Positions 29,071 through 33,286 of a DNA stretch of 33,286 bases are shown one piece after another (within the stretch, counting starts at the first letter, position 1; the number at the start of each line of letters is the position of its first letter). This DNA comes from Ophiothrix spiculata (lineage: Eukaryota > Echinodermata > Ophiuroidea > Amphilepidida > Ophiotrichidae), in NCBI GenBank assembly GCA_000969725.1, contig JXSR01S043768.1. One strand, written 5' to 3'. The notes beneath the pieces are model-generated. The model made no database searches. It was not told where the DNA came from and worked only from the letters and a program-made list of their open reading frames with translations. The translations under genes were made by a program, and so were the position numbers.

Positions 29071-29620
29071 AGGACGACACTCAGTGATCTAGAGCGCTGC
29101 CTCTAGTCATATAGGGGTCATGGGTTCGAGGTTATCAAACAGCTCAGTTATCCGTTTAGTCTTCGGTGATGTATAGCGCTGCTTCTAGTAATAAAGGGGT
29201 CATGGGTTCGAGTCCATCAAGCAGCTCAGTTATCCTTTTAGTCTTCATTATGCTACATCAAATCAATGCTGATATTTTTTTGTTATCGTATAAATGGCAC
29301 TAGATAACACTGGTGGAAGGACAACACTCGGTGATCTAGAGCATTGCTTCTAGTCATAGGGGTCATGGGTTCTAGTCTATCAAACAGCTCAGTTATACTT
29401 TTAGGCTTCATCATGCTACATCAAATCAATGCTGATTTTTTGTTACAGTATCATTGTTTATGGCATTTGATCACACCGGTAAGCGGACGACACTCGGTGA
29501 TCTAGAGCACTGCTTCTAGTAATATAGGGGTCATGGGTTTGAGTCCATCAAACAGCTCAGTTATACTTTTAGACTTCATCATGCTACATCAAATCAGTGC
29601 TAATTTTTTGTTATAGTATC

Positions 29621-29983
29621 CAGACAACGATGGCCATGCCTCTCTACCGTCCATTATTGATCAAGATACCTCCGCGGTGTCGCTCGTGTAATTTCCAGTA
29701 TGTTAAAGTAGTGCAGCGAATGAACTTCAAATTACTTTGCTACTAATGGGTTTCACGCGTGAACCCCAGCGGTTTTGGAATAATACAATAAATTGTATCA
29801 CTATAGGAGCACTTTTGTTATTATTTGAATAAAGGTAAAAATATGAGTTTTGAAATTTGTTCAATATCAATGCGCCAATAGAAAGACAGGTAAAATGTTC
29901 CCCAAATTTGCGTTTTCGAAATCCCTAGTCAATAAATTTAGTAGCTTCTTCTAAATCGCTAGGATCGCGGCCGCCCCCGCCTG
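29621..29983. mobile_element. 363-bp hAT-type element inside the array
   Basis: Flanked by perfect 8-bp direct repeats atagtatc (29613-29620 and 29984-29991). The termini are cagac... and, in reverse complement, caggc..., with weak further inverted similarity (ggcc at positions 12-15). 8-bp duplication and CAG ends fit hAT. Removing it restores the tail of an array unit (gttatagtatcattgttta). It has no transposase. Confidence 0.75.
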
Positions 29984-30000
29984 ATAGTATCATTGTTTAT

Positions 30001-30236
30001 TAGAAGGTTGTGTAAATCAATTCATCTGGACTTACTTGTTTAGAGCAGCAACATTTTGTGTCTCATCAGAGACACCTTGTCAAGCCATCTGATGATCTGG
30101 TGGCCAAAGAGACCAAGTTCCTCAACCTGTGACGTCAACATCTAGTGACAGGTCAATGCACAAAAGCAGCCAGATCATCAGATGGCTTGACAAGGTGTCT
30201 CGGATGTTTGAATACCTGGATGAATCAAAATCTTCA
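30001..30236. mobile_element. 236-bp foldback element inside the array
   Basis: Contains inverted arms gacaccttgtcaagccatct (then gatgatctgg, near 30069-30098) and their reverse complement near 30171-30201. Weaker inverted similarity reaches the ends (gaaggttgtg / gaagattttg, attcatc). The array sequence tatcattgtttat is present on both sides (29988-30000 and 30237-30249), consistent with a target duplication of up to 13 bp, since some of that match could be part of the element. The class is uncertain. A 9-bp Mutator-type duplication within this stretch is possible. Confidence 0.65.
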
Positions 30237-30334
30237 TATCATTGTTTATGGCATTTGATCACACTGGTGAACGGATGACACTCGATTGTCTAGAGCGCTG
30301 CTTCTAGTAATATAGGGGTCATGGGTTCGGAATC

Positions 30335-30690
30335 AGATAGGCCAAAATTTTATTAGCGATCAGTTACAATATGCGTGCCTGATTACTGCCTACCTCGCAG
30401 TCCTTGTAAAATGGCCTATCTGACAACTTGACATATAATTATATAATGGCCTATCTGACACATATTTTGACCTATCTAACATTATAAAATGGTCGAAGTG
30501 ATGTTTGGTGGTTACGTAATACCTATTAGTACATGTCAACATAGCCATGACAATTGCTTTGTATCATGAAGTTTTTACCCAAGAAATGATCAATGAAATC
30601 AATGAACCAACAAAACCAGATTGTTTTTTTTGATTTTCTCAAAAGTAAATTTATCACATAGGCCATTAGGATGACGATATTGTATATATG
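30335..30690. other. unrelated insert within the array
   Basis: The tRNA-like unit starting near 30281 breaks off at gggttcg (30330) and array sequence resumes at tatatatggcatttgatc (30687). The insert carries several copies of a cctatctgac / gtcagatagg motif on both strands. I found no clear target duplication, and the array tail expected here is missing, so this was a replacement or rearrangement rather than a clean insertion. Confidence 0.5.
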
Positions 30691-30879
30691 GCATTTGATC
30701 AAACTGGTGGAAGGACAACACCTGGTGATCTAGAGCACTGCTTCTAGTCATATAGGGATCATGGGTTTCAGTCCATCAAACAGCTCAGTTATACTTTTAG
30801 TCCTCATCATGCTACATCAAATCAATGCTGATTTTTTGATATTGTATATATGGCATTTGATCACACTCTTGGAAGGACT

Positions 30880-31345
30880 ATATTACTAGAAGAAGCGCTC
30901 TAGATCACCGAGTGTCGTCATTCTACCAGTGTATATATGGCATTTGATCACACTGGTGGAAGGACTATATTACTAGAAGAAGCGCTCTAGATCACCGAGT
31001 GTCGTCCTTCTACCAGTGTGATCAAATGCCATAAACAATGATACTACAACAAAAAATCAGCACTGATTTGATATAGCATGATGAAGTCTAAAAGTATAAC
31101 TGAGCTGTTTGATGGACTGTAACCCATGATCCCTATATTACCAGAAGCAGCGCTCTAGATCACCGAGTGTCGTCCTTCCACCAGTGTGATCAAATGCCAA
31201 ATATAGTGATATGATAACAAAAATCACCACTGATTTGATGTAGCATGATGAAGACTAAAAGTATAACTGAGCTGTTTGATGGACTCGAACCCATGATGCC
31301 TATATTACTAGAAGCAGTGCTCTAGATCACCGAGTGTCGTCAACA
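30880..31345 (-). repeat. inverted arm of the tRNA-like array
   Basis: Three units read on the minus strand (ctctagatcaccgagtgtcg near 30898, 30985 and 31152, a fourth start near 31320). The junction segment tatatatggcatttgatcac to gtgtcgtc is duplicated in tandem at 30845-30930 and 30932-31010. Together with the plus-oriented units to the left, this forms a long foldback that would make cruciform or hairpin DNA. Confidence 0.82.
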
Positions 31346-32378
31346 TTTGAGAGGAGACATCTGAGGAAAAATTCTAGTGCAAAATTAACCCACTCAACCC
31401 ACATTTTCACTACTCTGAGATACTTTAGAGAAATAGGTGTGTCATGCAATGGCGGCGCCCACTGTCTAAAAGTAGACTGCGCAGTACCAATTAGTGGTGT
31501 AGATTTTATGGGTTACTTTGATTGATTTCTAAAATGTACAAATGTATTACAAGTGAGAATTAATAACTTGCAGAAGTGGATAAAAGTTTTTAAACACAAA
31601 AATTGTTTTTTCTTACATGTGGATTTGTTGCCATCTACTATTCAAAATTTCCATTAACTATCATTATCAACATTTTCAGTGTCAAATGAATTTATGTTTC
31701 AATTGGCTGCTTTTTACTATGGCCTGAGCTTCAAAAGTAAAAGTTAATGAGCTCTTCACATATCTACATTTGGTAAGACTTTCCCAATAACAATTAACAT
31801 ACATTCTAATTAACATAAAGGTATTTGACAGATTTACAAGATATTTTTAACAAGGACTATTAGTCCAGATGATTAGGCCTATTCATCCTCAGGTTATTCC
31901 TTCTTCGCTGTTATGCAAAAAATCATTCGCAAATTCACAATTACTACATTGTATCATGGCAAGATGCAATTAAATAACCGTGAGTAATTGCACTTCCAGA
32001 CAAGACCTACCTTCAAATTTTTAGGTGTAAGTTAACAATGCATGAATGCATTTTATGTCAAAAAACGAAATTTGACTCTTTCATGCGATTTTGACTTTAG
32101 CTGCCATTTATTCAAAATGTTTATTTATGACTTTTTGCCAAAGCAGCTCACACATGTTCTTGACATCAGATGCTTCATTTACATATATCATTCTGGACTG
32201 AGGTCGTCAAGGAGACCTTAAATGTTCTTGATGTCAAATGCTTCATTTGCATACATAATTATAGCATATACATGATGCACTTTAAAATGATTTTTAATGA
32301 AAAACACCATCTATCTTGACATGTAGAAATCAAATGTGCCCATTTCTATTGGGTTCAAACAACAGCAAACAACTCCAT
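31346..32378. other. no gene recognised
   Basis: AT-rich. A local imperfect duplication is visible: gttcttgacatcagatgctt near 32157 and gttcttgatgtcaaatgctt near 32224, 67 bp apart. No motif in the short plus ORF at 31334-31525. Confidence 0.4.
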
Positions 32379-32935
32379 CTATTCAAACTCGTGTAAAATG
32401 ATTGTTCTAGTCCTTGTAGACCTTCTCAGCCCAGAATTGTCAGCAGCAGGTTCAATGCGACAAGTAAATCTGCCAGAATCCATAGCAGGGCTATCTGATG
32501 ATGTGGGCTGAACTGCTTGTTGAGCTCTTGAACCATGTCTTGGACGTTTTTGACGGGAATGGGAACTTTTAGCTGTTGGTAATTCTTCAATGATAGATTG
32601 TGGAAGAAATAATGTTGATTGTTCATGGTTTGAGATGAATGATATCTCACAAATTATATCTGTGAAGGAGGCTTCAACAATATCCTGGGGTGACATGTCA
32701 TACACTCCATGTCATACACTCCATGTTGTTTTTCAGTGTATTTCTAAATGACGATTTTGATTTCAGTTTTCCGTGGGTCAGTATAGGCCACAGGCCGCCT
32801 AAAGTCTGTGTTCTTGTGAGTCATTAGTATCAAATGGCCCAAGAGGAACCCACCTCTGATACGTAGTGCGTAGTCACTAAACAATGCCACTTTATCGTCT
32901 CCTGTATATCTTTGGTGACCTACTCTTCCTGCCAT
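32379..32935 (-). CDS. two unrecognised short ORFs, possibly exons of one gene
   Basis: Upstream ORF 32935-32744 (MAGRVGHQRYTGDDKVAL, then GFLLGHLILMTHKN) is compact and protein-like. It follows an AG near 32942. Downstream ORF 32705-32379 (108 codons, DIVEASFTDIICEISFI then KSSHSRQKRPRHGSRAQQ) is basic and serine-rich in the middle and ends GLRRSTRTRTIILHEFE, a tail similar to the arginine-rich ends of some retroelement polyproteins. The two are out of frame and separated by a 15-bp tandem duplication (catgtcatacactc) at 32694-32725, which may have broken a single ORF. Family unknown. Confidence 0.3.
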
Positions 32936-33149
32936 TTCCCTATTACCGGTACCATATTGTTGGTGCGTCCGATATTTCTTTAATCTAAAATATAAAAATG
33001 ATCAACAATTTCATTTATACAAACAAAATTAATTGATGAACATAACAATTATACTAAATGCTATGACAATTGACACAAAAATGTACGAAGTGGAAAACTA
33101 TAACAATCTTAAAGGTAGAATGTAATTTATACTTCGCAGTCAACCTACT

Positions 33150-33286
33150 CCATCCCTGGAAGAAATCGAGTACATTTCTAGTACTGTACTCGAAATGTAC
33201 TATTTAAACCACATTCCAGAGGTGCACATTTGGAACACTGATTTAAGTACAATTCTAGTACAATTTGAGTACAAAAAAGTGTACTA
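33150..33286. repeat. GTAC-rich inverted repeats at the window end
   Basis: Around 33168-33201 gagtacatttctagtactgt is followed by its near inverse, and at 33245-33286 aagtacaattctagtacaat then ttgagtacaaaaaagtgtac. GTAC occurs about ten times in 120 bp. It may be the end of a MITE cut off by the window edge. Confidence 0.5.

Larger units (their letters stand above)
29075..31345. repeat. tandem and inverted array of a ~165-bp tRNA-like unit
   Basis: The unit starts gacgacactcggtgatctag, then agcgctgcttctagtaatat, then gggtcatgggttcgagtcc, then a tail with cagctcagttatacttttag, catgctacatcaaatcaatgctga and atggcatttgatcacactgg. The head has a CTC/GAG D-arm and a perfect B-box ggttcgagtcc, so it looks tRNA-derived. 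Unit starts fall near 29080 (partial), 29162, 29327 and 29493 (period 165-166). After three insertions they resume near 30281 and 30718. From about 30880 to 31345 the units are in the opposite orientation, giving a foldback. Confidence 0.88.

Noticed and set aside
29075-31345. Functional tRNA gene cluster
   Set aside because: A D-arm and B-box are present, but the T-stem and acceptor stem do not pair properly and all units share a long non-tRNA tail.

Overview
This window looks like AT-rich nuclear DNA from an animal, probably a marine invertebrate. Supporting signs are split exons with GT/AG borders, tRNA-derived SINE-like repeats, many MITEs, and fragments of Ty3/gypsy, DIRS-like, mariner, Tigger, P-like, hAT and Helitron-type elements side by side. 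I cannot name the species from the sequence. A 440-base run of N (16886-17325) marks an assembly gap. I see no complete, ordinary host gene. Apart from a kinase fragment, which is itself inside a transposon, and a small spliced OB-fold gene that may belong to a Helitron, every recognisable coding stretch is transposon-derived, and most are broken by frameshifts, stops or insertions.

Layout. 1-3.5 kb: non-coding DNA with a tRNA-derived SINE, a 31-bp minisatellite and a TA-flanked MITE (1999-3447) that contains a younger hAT-type element (2403-3286). 3.9-8.2 kb, minus strand: a decayed Helitron2/Helentron-like unit, made of a PIF1-type helicase C-terminus (8222-7425), an endonuclease/exonuclease/phosphatase-type domain (7422-6569) and a three-exon OB-fold gene (6008-3988). 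A 153-bp TA-flanked foldback MITE splits the endonuclease, and a 36-bp minisatellite replaces the upstream helicase. 8.6-9.2 kb: Ty3/gypsy reverse-transcriptase fragment. 9.8-10.4 kb: 67-bp minisatellite. 10.39-13.8 kb: two direct copies of a ~335-bp repeat. The first is interrupted by a 2061-bp element (10667-12727) with ~80-bp terminal inverted repeats and a 4-bp target duplication. That element carries tandem palindromes and an intact 255-codon protein-kinase ORF. The second copy is the matching empty site.

13-19.5 kb, mostly minus strand: gypsy RNase H, an unclassified transposase-like gene, a hAT-type MITE inside a Tigger/Jerky-like transposase, a gag/PNMA-like ORF, the assembly gap, a HECT-domain fragment and a gypsy integrase fragment. 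19.7-20.4 kb: internally deleted mariner. 21.5-22.3 kb: gypsy gag with a CCHC knuckle. 23.1-25.4 kb: a DUF7869-like fragment abutting a DIRS-like gag/RT remnant. 25.6-25.7 kb: LINE 3' tail. 26.0-28.8 kb: P-element/THAP9-like transposase pseudogene with a TA-flanked MITE in its intron. 29.08-31.35 kb: an array of a ~165-bp tRNA-like unit in both orientations, interrupted by a hAT-type MITE, a foldback element and a third insert. 31.4-33.3 kb: no recognised gene.

The best-supported unusual object is the kinase-carrying transposon with its own empty site in the window. Next are the Helentron-like helicase/endonuclease/OB-fold set and the tRNA-like array. Family names come from motif recognition by eye. 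No database search was run.
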